64,000 nt of DNA from Rikenella sp031549665 (GTDB lineage: Bacteria > Bacteroidota > Bacteroidia > Bacteroidales > Rikenellaceae): contig JAVBPJ010000007.1 of NCBI GenBank assembly GCA_031549665.1, positions 62,001 through 126,000 on the forward strand, given 5' to 3'. A program made the position numbers and the translations under genes. The notes beneath the pieces were generated by a model. That model ran no database searches. It was not told where the DNA came from and worked only from the letters and a program-made list of their open reading frames with translations. The first letter of the stretch is position 1, and every line of letters starts with the position of its first letter. Of the stretch, positions 1 to 6,895 are shown piece by piece.

Positions 1-419
1 TTAACCACCTCTTGCAGGGTCAGTTTTACCTTGATCCGCAAATCGCTGCCCCGGTTGACCCGTTGCCGGGTACGGCCGCCCGAGGAGAACCCTCCGCCGA
101 AGTGGCCGCCGAAAATGTCGCCGAATTGCGAGAAGATGTCCTCCATCGAGAATCCCCCGCCGAAACCGCCGCCTGCTCCGCCCGATGCGGCGCCGCCCAT
201 GCCGGCGTGTCCGAACTGGTCGTAGCGGACCTTTTTGTCGGCGTTGCTCAGCACGTCGTACGCCTCGGCCGCCTCCTTGAACTTCTCCTCGGCGTTCTTG
301 TCGCCCGGATTTTTGTCGGGGTGGTACTGGATGGCTGCCTTGCGGTAGGCCTTTTTGATTTCGTCGGCGGTGGCGTTTTTTCCCACGCCGAGGACTTCGT
401 AATAGTCTCGTTTTGCCAT
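1..419 (-). CDS. dnaJ: Chaperone protein DnaJ (partial, N-terminal part)
   Basis: This is the Hsp40 co-chaperone that delivers unfolded clients to DnaK and stimulates its ATPase through the J domain. The first 139 codons are present; the gene runs off the left edge. Residues 1-70 form a classic J domain with the HPD tripeptide in YHPDKNPGDKNA, followed by a Gly/Phe-rich linker with repeated GGGF-type segments and the start of the substrate-binding domain. The start is the ATG giving MAKRDYYEVLG, 18 nt after the grpE stop, so the two are almost certainly cotranscribed. The zinc-finger and C-terminal domains lie outside the window. Identity is secure from the J domain plus the G/F region next to grpE. 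Confidence 0.97.
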   Translation of the reverse strand, partial: MAKRDYYEVLGVGKNATADEIKKAYRKAAIQYHPDKNPGDKNAEEKFKEAAEAYDVLSNADKKVRYDQFGHAGMGGAASGGAGGGFGGGFSMEDIFSQFGDIFGGHFGGGFSSGGRTRQRVNRGSDLRIKVKLTLQEVV

Positions 420-437
420 GATTTGTCCGTGTCTCCG

Positions 438-998
438 TTATTCGCCTACCACCACGCGGGCAAAACGAAGTACTTTGTCTTTCAGCGTATAGCCGTTTTG
501 AACCACGTCGACCACGCACCCCTTCTGGGTGGGGTCGCAGGCGGGAATTTTGGCCACGGCGTCGTGGAAATCAACGTCCATCGGCTTGCCGAGGGCATCG
601 ATGGGCTCTACGCCTTTCGACTTGAGTATTTCCAGGAATTTTTGGTAGATCAGCCGCACTCCTTCCCGTTCGGCATTGATGTCGGCGCGTCCTTCCATGG
701 CTTTGAGGGCGCGTTCAAAGTCGTCGATCACGGGCAGGATGGCTTTGATGACCTCTTCGCCGCCGGTGGTTATCAACTCCATTTTTTCGCGGAGGGTGCG
801 TTTGCGGTAGTTGTCGAATTCGGCCGACAGGCGGAGGTAGTCGTCCTGCCAATCCCGTGCGGGTTCTGTCGTTTTGTCAGTTTCTTCGCAGGACACTCCC
901 GCGCACTCTCCGGCCGAAAAGCCCTCGATGGGTTGCTGGTCGTCGATCGGAAGATCGTTAACCGGTTGATTTTCAGTTGTTGTATCGTTCTCTTTCAT
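438..998 (-). CDS. grpE: Nucleotide exchange factor GrpE
   Basis: GrpE releases ADP from DnaK and completes the DnaK/DnaJ chaperone cycle in the cytoplasm. The 186-residue product has an acidic, low-complexity N-terminus (about residues 1-55), a helical segment with the family motif AEFDNYRKRT, and a C-terminal beta domain with PMDVDFHDAV and a closing stretch ending VLRFARVVVGE. I chose the ATG giving MKENDTTT; an in-frame extension upstream would run into the end of the preceding glycosyltransferase gene. It sits 7 nt downstream of that gene and 18 nt upstream of dnaJ. No HrcA/CIRCE inverted repeat is visible in the 7-nt gap, so any heat-shock control must lie elsewhere. Confidence 0.97.
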   Translation of the reverse strand: MKENDTTTENQPVNDLPIDDQQPIEGFSAGECAGVSCEETDKTTEPARDWQDDYLRLSAEFDNYRKRTLREKMELITTGGEEVIKAILPVIDDFERALKAMEGRADINAEREGVRLIYQKFLEILKSKGVEPIDALGKPMDVDFHDAVAKIPACDPTQKGCVVDVVQNGYTLKDKVLRFARVVVGE

Positions 999-1005
999 GG
1001 TGTTC

Positions 1006-2130
1006 TCAGGCGTGTGTATGCCCCCTATCTTCAAATAGCGTACCACGGAGGATTTCCCATTGATGATGAGGATTGTAGGTGGTCTCGATCACACGGTGGC
1101 ACAGCAGGCGCGTTGCCTCCCGTTCGGCCGGCGTTTTCGAAAGCCAGGGGGCGATCTTGCGGGCCAGGTCGTCCGGATCGTCAGGGGTGAAGAGCGAACC
1201 GGTTACACCATCGGTAATGGCCTCGTATTCGGGCATTTGTCGGGCGGGGTCGTTGTGTGTAACCACGGGCGTGCCGAAAGTGAGCGCGTGCAGCGCCGTC
1301 AGACCCACGTTGCCTGGACTTACGCACGCGGCGCTGTGGTAGAGCAGGGTGGCGGTGAACAGTTGGTCGTGGCTTTCGCCGTAAAACCATACGCGGTCGG
1401 CAAGCCCCAGGGCCTCGACCTGTCGTTGCAACTCGCTGCGCGCGGCTCCGTCGCCCACCAGCACCACGTTGCACCCGGGAAGCTGGGCGACGGCCCTAAG
1501 CAGCAGGTCGATCCGCTTTCCGGCCGTCAGGCGGCCCACGAAACTCAGCACCGGATCGTCGTTGCCGAAGTAGTTGCGCAGAAAAGCCCGATCGCCGATG
1601 CGCTCCCGAATCCGCAGTTGCAGGTCGTAGTCGAGCGAATTGTAAATGACGCTCATCCGCCCGGGCGGGAATCCCTCGCCCGTGAGCAGGGTTTTGGCCC
1701 GCTCGCCGTAAAGCAGCAGGCGGCCGGCCAGCCGAAAGTAGGTGAGCGCCTTGCGGCGCTGGGCCGCCGATTCGCCCCCGTGCAGGCCGTGCGACCACAG
1801 GTAGACCTTGCGCCCCAACAGCCGCGCCGTCAGGGCAATGATCCAGTTCGAACGGATGCCGAGGTTGCCGGTCAGCAGGTAGGCGTCGTACTTCTTGGAA
1901 AATGCCGCCCGAACGGCCCGCCGCTGCCACAGGAGTTTATCTCCCCGTCCGTAGCAGTTGCGCAGGTAGCCGCGAAATCCTTTCAGGGATCGGGCATCCA
2001 TCGTGGCGATGCCTCCGAACGCGGTTTCGCCCACCCAGAAATCGAACTCGATGTCGGGGTCGTTGTCCATCAGGGTGTAGATGGCCGTCCGGTAGAGCGG
2101 GGCGATGTTGAACAGGCAGCAGACTTTCAT
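1006..2130 (-). CDS. Glycosyltransferase family 4 (GT-B fold)
   Basis: This is a predicted cytoplasmic nucleotide-sugar-dependent glycosyltransferase of 374 residues. It has the two-domain GT-B layout: an N-terminal acceptor domain starting MKVCCLFNIAPLYR, and a C-terminal donor domain with the typical sequence VLSFVGRLTAGKRIDLLLRA, a GDG loop and a GLTAL segment near residues 276-280 in place of the usual EX7E signature. Acceptor and donor cannot be read from sequence; cell-surface polysaccharide, O-antigen or protein O-glycan synthesis are all possible. It stands alone among glycosyltransferases and ends 7 nt before grpE. A TACCTTTG box lies only 5 nt upstream of the ATG, so the transcript may be leaderless. 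Confidence 0.88.
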   Translation of the reverse strand: MKVCCLFNIAPLYRTAIYTLMDNDPDIEFDFWVGETAFGGIATMDARSLKGFRGYLRNCYGRGDKLLWQRRAVRAAFSKKYDAYLLTGNLGIRSNWIIALTARLLGRKVYLWSHGLHGGESAAQRRKALTYFRLAGRLLLYGERAKTLLTGEGFPPGRMSVIYNSLDYDLQLRIRERIGDRAFLRNYFGNDDPVLSFVGRLTAGKRIDLLLRAVAQLPGCNVVLVGDGAARSELQRQVEALGLADRVWFYGESHDQLFTATLLYHSAACVSPGNVGLTALHALTFGTPVVTHNDPARQMPEYEAITDGVTGSLFTPDDPDDLARKIAPWLSKTPAEREATRLLCHRVIETTYNPHHQWEILRGTLFEDRGHTHA

Positions 2131-2135
2131 GCACG

Positions 2136-2143
2136 CAAAGGTA
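2136..2143 (-). promoter_or_regulatory. Bacteroidetes -7 box TACCTTTG for the GT4 gene
   Basis: An exact match to TAnnTTTG on the minus strand. A TTG trinucleotide (2163-2165) lies 19 nt upstream, the spacing expected of the -33 element. The box ends 5 nt before the ATG of the GT4 gene, which predicts a transcript with almost no 5' leader. Confidence 0.6.
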
Positions 2144-2220
2144 CGATTGTGGGCAGGTTTTGCAAGCGGGTTGTCGGAGGCGGGCGGCGAAGAACCGAAA
2201 GGAGACGACGACCCGGGTCG

Positions 2221-3483
2221 TTAGAATCCCATCCGGGTGCGGGCCCAGGGAATCACCTGCGAGGCTGGCTGGCGCGCCTCCAGCAGTTCGCGCATGCGTA
2301 GCATGTAGGGTTCGGTGTGTTTGTAGAAGGTGGTCAGCCCTTCGCACAGGTCGTTGATCCGCTCGGCCTGGTCGCGGCCCGAGGGGGTGAAGCGGTGCTT
2401 GGGACACTCGCCGTGGCAAAGGTGCAGGTACGGGCAGCGGCGGCACTCCAAGGGCAGGCTGTTGCGTTTGGCCAGCCCGAAGGCAAACTGTTCCGGGGTG
2501 CGGAACATCGACCCCAGGTGGTCGGAGGCAATGTTCCCCAGTCGGTATTCCGGATAAACGAAGTGGTCGCACGAGTAAACGTCGCCGTTGTGTTCGACAA
2601 CCAACGAATCGCCGCACGATTCGCAAAAGGCGCACAAACCCGGCTGCACGCCGCACCATCCGGCCAGCGTGGCGTCGAAAATCTGGACGAAGTAACGCCC
2701 CACGTCCGCGAGGATCCACTCGTCGAACACGTCGTTCAAAAAGCGGCCGTAGCCTGCGGACGAGACCGACCACGGGGCCCGGTGCGAGTCGGGATCGGTC
2801 GGGGGGACGATCACCTCGCGCGGGTAGTTCTCCACCCGTTTGGTGTGTTCCACCACCGGAAGGAATTGCATGTAGTGGCTGCCGATCGACTTCAGAAAAC
2901 GGTAAATTTCGACCCCGCGCCCTTGCGAGGCGGCGCTTACCGCCGACAGGGTGTTGAACTCGGCGCCGTGGCTCTTGAGGGTTTCGATCCCGGCCATTAC
3001 GTTGTCGAACGTGGGCAGCGCCCCCCGATTCAGGCGATTGGCGTTGTGTACCGGGGCGGGGCCGTCGATGGAGACCCCCACCAGAAAATTATTTTTGGCG
3101 AAAAACCGCGCCCAGTCCGCATTGATCAGCGTGCCGTTGGTCTGGATCGTGTTTTCGATCTGTTTCTTCCCGCGGTACCGCTGTTGCAGGGCCATGGCGC
3201 GCTCGAAAAAGTCGAGGCCCGCCAGCAGCGGTTCGCCTCCGTGCCAGCAGAACGACACCACCGGCACCTCGTTGGCGGCGATGTATTGCTGTACGAACTC
3301 TTCGAGCAACTCGTCGCTCATTCGCGGGGCGTGGCGCGGAGCCAACAGCTCCTTGTCGAGGTAGTAGCAGTAGGTGCAATCCAGGTTGCATTGCGAACCC
3401 ACGGGCTTGATCATCGCCCCGAACGAGGTGGCGCGGCTCTTTTTGAGCGCGTCGCCGTAGGTTAGTATCTGCTTTTTTGCCAT
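2221..3483 (-). CDS. Radical SAM anaerobic sulfatase-maturating enzyme (anSME)
   Basis: Radical SAM enzymes of this family oxidise an active-site Cys or Ser of sulfatases to C-alpha-formylglycine under anaerobic conditions. The 420-residue protein has the radical SAM cluster C32-x3-C36-x2-C39 (CNLDCTYC) followed by YYLDKE, and a C-terminal SPASM region with two further Cys clusters, one around CAFCESCGD and CDHFVYPE and a last one around CRRCPYLHLCHGECPKHRF, expected to bind two auxiliary [4Fe-4S] clusters. The ATG giving MAKKQILTYG was chosen; the in-frame extension upstream crosses the divergent nuclease start. No sulfatase gene occurs in this window, so its substrates are encoded elsewhere. 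A TACCTTTG box lies 5 nt upstream of the ATG. Confidence 0.93.
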   Translation of the reverse strand: MAKKQILTYGDALKKSRATSFGAMIKPVGSQCNLDCTYCYYLDKELLAPRHAPRMSDELLEEFVQQYIAANEVPVVSFCWHGGEPLLAGLDFFERAMALQQRYRGKKQIENTIQTNGTLINADWARFFAKNNFLVGVSIDGPAPVHNANRLNRGALPTFDNVMAGIETLKSHGAEFNTLSAVSAASQGRGVEIYRFLKSIGSHYMQFLPVVEHTKRVENYPREVIVPPTDPDSHRAPWSVSSAGYGRFLNDVFDEWILADVGRYFVQIFDATLAGWCGVQPGLCAFCESCGDSLVVEHNGDVYSCDHFVYPEYRLGNIASDHLGSMFRTPEQFAFGLAKRNSLPLECRRCPYLHLCHGECPKHRFTPSGRDQAERINDLCEGLTTFYKHTEPYMLRMRELLEARQPASQVIPWARTRMGF

Positions 3484-3488
3484 CTTTG

Positions 3489-3496
3489 CAAAGGTA
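3489..3496 (-). promoter_or_regulatory. -7 box TACCTTTG of the sulfatase-maturase, overlapping the nuclease start codon
   Basis: An exact TAnnTTTG match on the minus strand whose last base is the A of the nuclease ATG (3496). Immediately beside it, on the plus strand, 3481-3488 reads CATCTTTG, one mismatch from a plus-strand box and overlapping the maturase ATG. The junction contains the palindrome CTTTGCAAAG. Each gene would start its mRNA essentially at its start codon, and the two initiation sites would face each other. Confidence 0.5.
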
Positions 3497-4263
3497 TGAA
3501 AAATCGTGGGGAGAATCGCCGTCGTCGCATCGGAAGCCTTTTGCTGATCGCTTTCGGAGCGATTGCCTGTTCGCACTCGCCCGAACCGAGACCCCCGCAA
3601 AAACCGCCTCAACTGGGCATCGAGATTCCGGCTGTGGCTTTCTCCGATACGCTGATTTACAACGAACACGGGCGTTACACGTTCCTGTACAGTTCGCCCC
3701 ACCGCCAGGCCCGCTGGGTGGCCTACAAGCTCACCCGCGACGACGTGGACCAGGGGGCCGGACGCGCCTCGAGCTTCAAGGTCGATTCACGGCTGGCTTT
3801 TTACGGCTGGACCTCGGCCGTGGACAACGACTACAAAAACAGCGGCTACGACCGCGGCCACCTGCTCCCCTCGGCCGACCGCAGCGCCAGCGTCGAGGAG
3901 AACAAGGCCACGTTCCTGTTCAGCAACGTGTCGCCGCAGCGGCCGCGCCTGAACCAGCAAACCTGGAAAAACCTGGAGGAGGAGCTGCGCCGCCAAACAT
4001 CCGAACACGACACCCTCTACATCGTTACGGGAGGCGTGCTGGAACGGGGGTTGGATGTTATCGGATCGGGGGTGAGCGTTCCCAAACTCTTTTTCAAAGC
4101 CGTGGTGCTGAGGTCGGGCGAGGCGTTTACCGCCCGGGGATACGTGATGCGGAACTGCGACACGCTGCGCACCGATTTCCGGCACTACGCCGTATCGCTC
4201 GACAGCGTGGAGCGGCTGACGGGCTTACGCCTGTTCCCCCGTTTGGAGGGCCTGCTCTATTAA
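3496..4263 (+). CDS. DNA/RNA non-specific endonuclease (NUC1/EndoG family), lipoprotein
   Basis: This is a 255-residue secreted nuclease of the beta-beta-alpha-metal (NUC1) family. A hydrophobic signal (about residues 11-24) ends in a lipobox with Cys25 (GAIAC), so the protein should be lipid-anchored in the periplasm or outer membrane. The catalytic motif D119-R120-G121-H122 sits in YDRGHLLPSADRS, with the downstream metal-binding Asn in LFSNVSPQ. Such enzymes degrade extracellular DNA and RNA for nutrients or biofilm turnover; the role here is inferred. It is divergent from the sulfatase-maturase with only 12 nt between the two start codons, and its 3' end overlaps the convergent GT4 gene by 39 nt. 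Confidence 0.92.
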   Translation: MKNRGENRRRRIGSLLLIAFGAIACSHSPEPRPPQKPPQLGIEIPAVAFSDTLIYNEHGRYTFLYSSPHRQARWVAYKLTRDDVDQGAGRASSFKVDSRLAFYGWTSAVDNDYKNSGYDRGHLLPSADRSASVEENKATFLFSNVSPQRPRLNQQTWKNLEEELRRQTSEHDTLYIVTGGVLERGLDVIGSGVSVPKLFFKAVVLRSGEAFTARGYVMRNCDTLRTDFRHYAVSLDSVERLTGLRLFPRLEGLLY

Positions 4264-5373
4264 CGCTTCGTAATACCTTTCGGGGGTGTAGCGCGAGGTA
4301 ACCTGCCTGTGGCCGATCCGCCCGATTTCGGCAGCGAGGAAACCGTCATTCCATAGTTTTTCGATGGCCCGGGCCAGTCCCTCCGCGTCGCCCGGCGGGT
4401 AGAGCAATCCTCCTTTGTCCACGATCTCGGGAAAGGCGGCCAGGTCGGGCGCAACCACCGGCCGGGCGTAGTACATCGCCTCGAGTACCGACAGGGGGAA
4501 CCCCTCGTAGCAGCGGCTGGCCGAAACAACCATGCGTGCGTTTGCGTAAAAATCGGCCAGTTGGGTCCAGTTGAACAGGCCCACCCACTCCAGGTTGTCG
4601 GGCTTTTTGTCGAGCGATATCCCTTCGGCCAGCGCTCCCGCCACCTTAAATGGGATGTGGGGAAGTTTGCGCGCCGCCTCCAGCAACAGGTCGATCCCTT
4701 TTTCGGGCGAAATGCGCCCCGCGTAGGCTACGTAGGGCGGCGCCTTGATCCCGCTGGGAGCGGGCATCTGGACGGGGTCGATTACGTTGGGGATCACGCG
4801 AAACCGCTGGCCTTGCAGCCCGTATTGCTCCAGTTTCTGCTGTTGAAAATCGGTCAGGGCCAAAAACGAGTCTACGTGGCGCAGGTAGTATTTCCGCCGC
4901 CGCGCCCAGTAGTTCCGCAGGGCGAATGCCGCGCTGCCGGGCCACGATCCCTCGCAGCGGTGCAACAGGCAGTTCCATTCGCGCAGCGGACTGCCGCCGC
5001 ACCGTTCGCACAGGCTTTCCCGGGTGTAGAACAGGCCCGTGGGGCAGATCAGCCGGTAGTTGTGCAGGGTCATCAGCACGCGTACTCCCTGGCGTTTGAG
5101 TTCGGGAAGAATGGCGGGCGAGATGATCGGAAACAGGTTGTGTACGATGGCTACGTCGGGACGTTCGCGTTCCACCAGTTCCCGAACCTCGGCCACGGCT
5201 TTTCGGTTGCCCAATGCGCTGAAAAAACGCCCGGCCTTCGAAAGTTCTCCATGCCCGTGTTCGTAGCAGAGTACCGTGTGTCCTTTTGCCCGAAGAAGCT
5301 CATGCTGAAAGGCAACCACCCGCTCTTCGCCGCCTGCGCGGCTGTATCGATTGTGAATAATCAGGAACTTCAT
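4225..5373 (-). CDS. Glycosyltransferase family 4 (GT-B fold)
   Basis: This 382-residue predicted cytoplasmic glycosyltransferase begins MKFLIIHNRYSRAGGEERVV, a common opening in this GT4 subgroup. The donor domain has the EX7E signature at E290 and E298 (YEGFPLSVLEAM). Five cysteines at 110, 122, 125, 135 and 140 form a CPTG...CERC...C...C patch also seen in related GT4 enzymes, possibly a structural metal site (inference). Donor and acceptor are unknown. The gene is not in a polysaccharide cluster. Its last 39 nt overlap the convergent nuclease gene, and a TATCTTTG box ends only 5 nt upstream of the ATG. Confidence 0.9.
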   Translation of the reverse strand: MKFLIIHNRYSRAGGEERVVAFQHELLRAKGHTVLCYEHGHGELSKAGRFFSALGNRKAVAEVRELVERERPDVAIVHNLFPIISPAILPELKRQGVRVLMTLHNYRLICPTGLFYTRESLCERCGGSPLREWNCLLHRCEGSWPGSAAFALRNYWARRRKYYLRHVDSFLALTDFQQQKLEQYGLQGQRFRVIPNVIDPVQMPAPSGIKAPPYVAYAGRISPEKGIDLLLEAARKLPHIPFKVAGALAEGISLDKKPDNLEWVGLFNWTQLADFYANARMVVSASRCYEGFPLSVLEAMYYARPVVAPDLAAFPEIVDKGGLLYPPGDAEGLARAIEKLWNDGFLAAEIGRIGHRQVTSRYTPERYYEALIEQALQTGEQA

Positions 5374-5378
5374 CCTTA

Positions 5379-5386
5379 CAAAGATA
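5379..5386 (-). promoter_or_regulatory. -7 box TATCTTTG for the second GT4 gene
   Basis: An exact TAnnTTTG match on the minus strand, 5 nt from the ATG. No TTG is seen at the expected -33 spacing. The spacing predicts a leaderless mRNA. Confidence 0.5.
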
Positions 5387-5420
5387 AGCGATTCGCCGGT
5401 TTGTTGTTCGCCGTGGAGGC

Positions 5421-5927
5421 CTATTCTTTACCCCCGGTCAATTGGGCCCATATTTCCTTTATGTTCTCCTCTCCGTCAAAATAGCCCACTTTCGAGTCTT
5501 TGCGGAACACTTCGTACGACGGGGCGAGGAACAGCTTGTTCGAATCGGGGTATTCGCATACGTCGTACCCGATGAAAGTCCTTACATCCAGATAGATGCA
5601 CGGATCGTCCGTGTGGTTGTAGAGTTGGTGCGCGCCCGTTTCGCCCCGCTCAAAGAACGCCAGGTCGCCGCTGCCGACGACTTCCAGTCCGGCGGCGGTT
5701 CTTAGTGTTGCCGCACCGGAAACGATCATAAACAGCTCTTCGGCGTAGTTGTGAAAGTGGTAGGGCGCGGAATATTGGCCCGGATTCAACTGCCTCAGGT
5801 CGAAGTTGAGGTTTTCGGATGTTCCCGTTTTTTGCTTGATGGAGACGTCGGAAAAGAGCCTGAAGGGATCGATCTTCCCGGGTTCTTCTTTGAATTCCCT
5901 CCGGTTTGACTTGAAGATGGTTGCCAT
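5421..5927 (-). CDS. Cupin domain protein
   Basis: A 168-residue single-domain cupin. The first cupin motif is visible as PYHFHNYAEELFMIVSG and the second as GETGAHQLYNHTDD, so the His/Glu metal-binding set appears present. Small stand-alone cupins of this type act as isomerases, dioxygenases or sugar/ligand-binding proteins, and nothing in the sequence decides which. The start is the ATG giving MATIFKSNRREF, 23 nt downstream of a TATCTTTA near-match promoter box at 5951-5958. It follows the tRNA operon on the same strand, but the tRNA terminator lies between them. Confidence 0.75.
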   Translation of the reverse strand: MATIFKSNRREFKEEPGKIDPFRLFSDVSIKQKTGTSENLNFDLRQLNPGQYSAPYHFHNYAEELFMIVSGAATLRTAAGLEVVGSGDLAFFERGETGAHQLYNHTDDPCIYLDVRTFIGYDVCEYPDSNKLFLAPSYEVFRKDSKVGYFDGEENIKEIWAQLTGGKE

Positions 5928-6032
5928 GGTTTTGGAGTTAAACGGTGGCGTAAAGATAAAGTAAAAAAGAGTTGTTGGCCGGTGCCGGAAAGCCGAGGGA
6001 GGCAACGCTTGGCAGAATTGTTTGGATACAAG

Positions 6033-6056
6033 AAAGGCCTCCGCTAGGAGGCCTTT
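6033..6056 (-). terminator. Terminator of the tRNA operon
   Basis: A perfect 10-bp stem (AAAGGCCTCC / GGAGGCCTTT, loop 4 nt) begins 3 nt beyond the 3' end of the last tRNA. It carries only a short T stretch in the minus direction. Confidence 0.8.
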
Positions 6057-6058
6057 TG

Positions 6059-6131
6059 AGCGGAAAACGAGACTCGAACTCGCGACCCCAACCTTGGCAA
6101 GGTTGTGCTCTACCAACTGAGCTATTTCCGC
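6059..6131 (-). tRNA. tRNA-Gly (anticodon GCC)
   Basis: A 73-nt cloverleaf with acceptor GCGGAAA/TTTCCGC, D-loop AGCTCAGTTGGTAGAGCA, anticodon stem CAACC/GGTTG around the loop TTGCCAA, and a T-arm containing GTTCGAGTC. CCA is not encoded. It is the last gene of the five-tRNA operon and nearly identical in body to the Gly-CCC tRNA upstream, which suggests duplication. Confidence 0.97.
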
Positions 6132-6185
6132 AAAATGTATTTCAAGAACGTATTCTTACTCCCTCTGAAAGGTCTTTTTTCATTG

Positions 6186-6257
<72 letters not shown>

Positions 6258-6360
6258 AATTTTTTTCGAGCAGACGGCTGCGGCTTTCGCCTTTGCGGCT
6301 CAAAACCGAGGGAGGCACAAAATCGCTTGGCGATCGATCGCCCGTCCCACTCGCTCTGTC

Positions 6361-6436
6361 TGGAGCGGAAAACGAGGCTCGAACTCGCGACCCTCAGCTT
6401 GGGAAGCTGATGCTCTACCGACTGAGCTATTTCCGC
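6361..6436 (-). tRNA. tRNA-Gly (anticodon CCC), CCA encoded
   Basis: Acceptor GCGGAAA/TTTCCGC, anticodon stem TCAGC/GCTGA around the loop TTCCCAA, so the anticodon is CCC and reads GGG. The gene ends in an encoded CCA (6361-6363), unlike the other four tRNAs here. In the related E. coli cluster this position holds a TCC glycine tRNA. Confidence 0.95.
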
Positions 6437-6499
6437 TTGGTTGCTTTTGAAAAGCGTTTACCGAGTGAAGGGTTTTTGTGTCGCTGTCTCTCTGTTGGG

Positions 6500-6581
6500 T
6501 GGGCGAAGATGGATTCGAACCACCGAAGTCGAAGACAGCAGATTTACAGTCTGCCCCATTTGGCCACTCTGGTATTCGCCC
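6500..6581 (-). tRNA. tRNA-Tyr (anticodon GTA)
   Basis: An 82-nt class II tRNA with a long variable arm, acceptor GGGCGAA/TTCGCCC and anticodon loop CTGTAAA. CCA is not encoded. Confidence 0.96.
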
Positions 6582-6721
6582 GATTTCAATGTACGTTCCC
6601 GACCTCGCTCCCGTTCCCCCTGAGTGGTTTCCCGCGGCGTGCTTGCCGCCTGGTTTCCACCGGGTTTCCCTTTGGCAGGGAGGGCGGGTTTTGGTTGCTC
6701 CTTCCGCCGGTCGATTCTTCG

Positions 6722-6795
6722 AGCCGATGGAGGGATTCGAACCCCCGACCAGCTGATTACAAATCAGCTGCTCTGGCCAACTGAGCTACATCGGC
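6722..6795 (-). tRNA. tRNA-Thr (anticodon TGT)
   Basis: A 74-nt cloverleaf with acceptor GCCGATG/CATCGGC and anticodon stem GCTGA/TCAGC around TTTGTAA. It is the first gene of the operon, 16 nt downstream of the promoter box. The 140 bp between it and tRNA-Tyr hold nothing I can identify. Confidence 0.97.
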
Positions 6796-6811
6796 CACTC
6801 AATTGCGACGA

Positions 6812-6842
6812 CAAAGGTAATGAACTTTTCGGCATCCGCAAA
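6812..6842 (-). promoter_or_regulatory. Promoter of the tRNA operon (TTTG-N19-TACCTTTG)
   Basis: On the minus strand, TTTG (6839-6842) is followed after 19 nt by TACCTTTG (6812-6819). This is one of the two best full matches to the Bacteroidetes primary-sigma promoter in the window, fitting a strong stable-RNA operon. Confidence 0.75.
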
Positions 6843-6862
6843 TCCCCGCCCGAAAAAAAGCG

Positions 6863-6870
6863 TACCTTTG
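6863..6870 (+). promoter_or_regulatory. -7 box TACCTTTG for the GT87-like/obg pair
   Basis: An exact TAnnTTTG match, 25 nt upstream of the ATG at 6896. It is divergent from the tRNA promoter. No clear -33 element is seen. Confidence 0.55.
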
Positions 6871-6895
6871 GAGGCGAAAAACAATCCCTCGAAGC

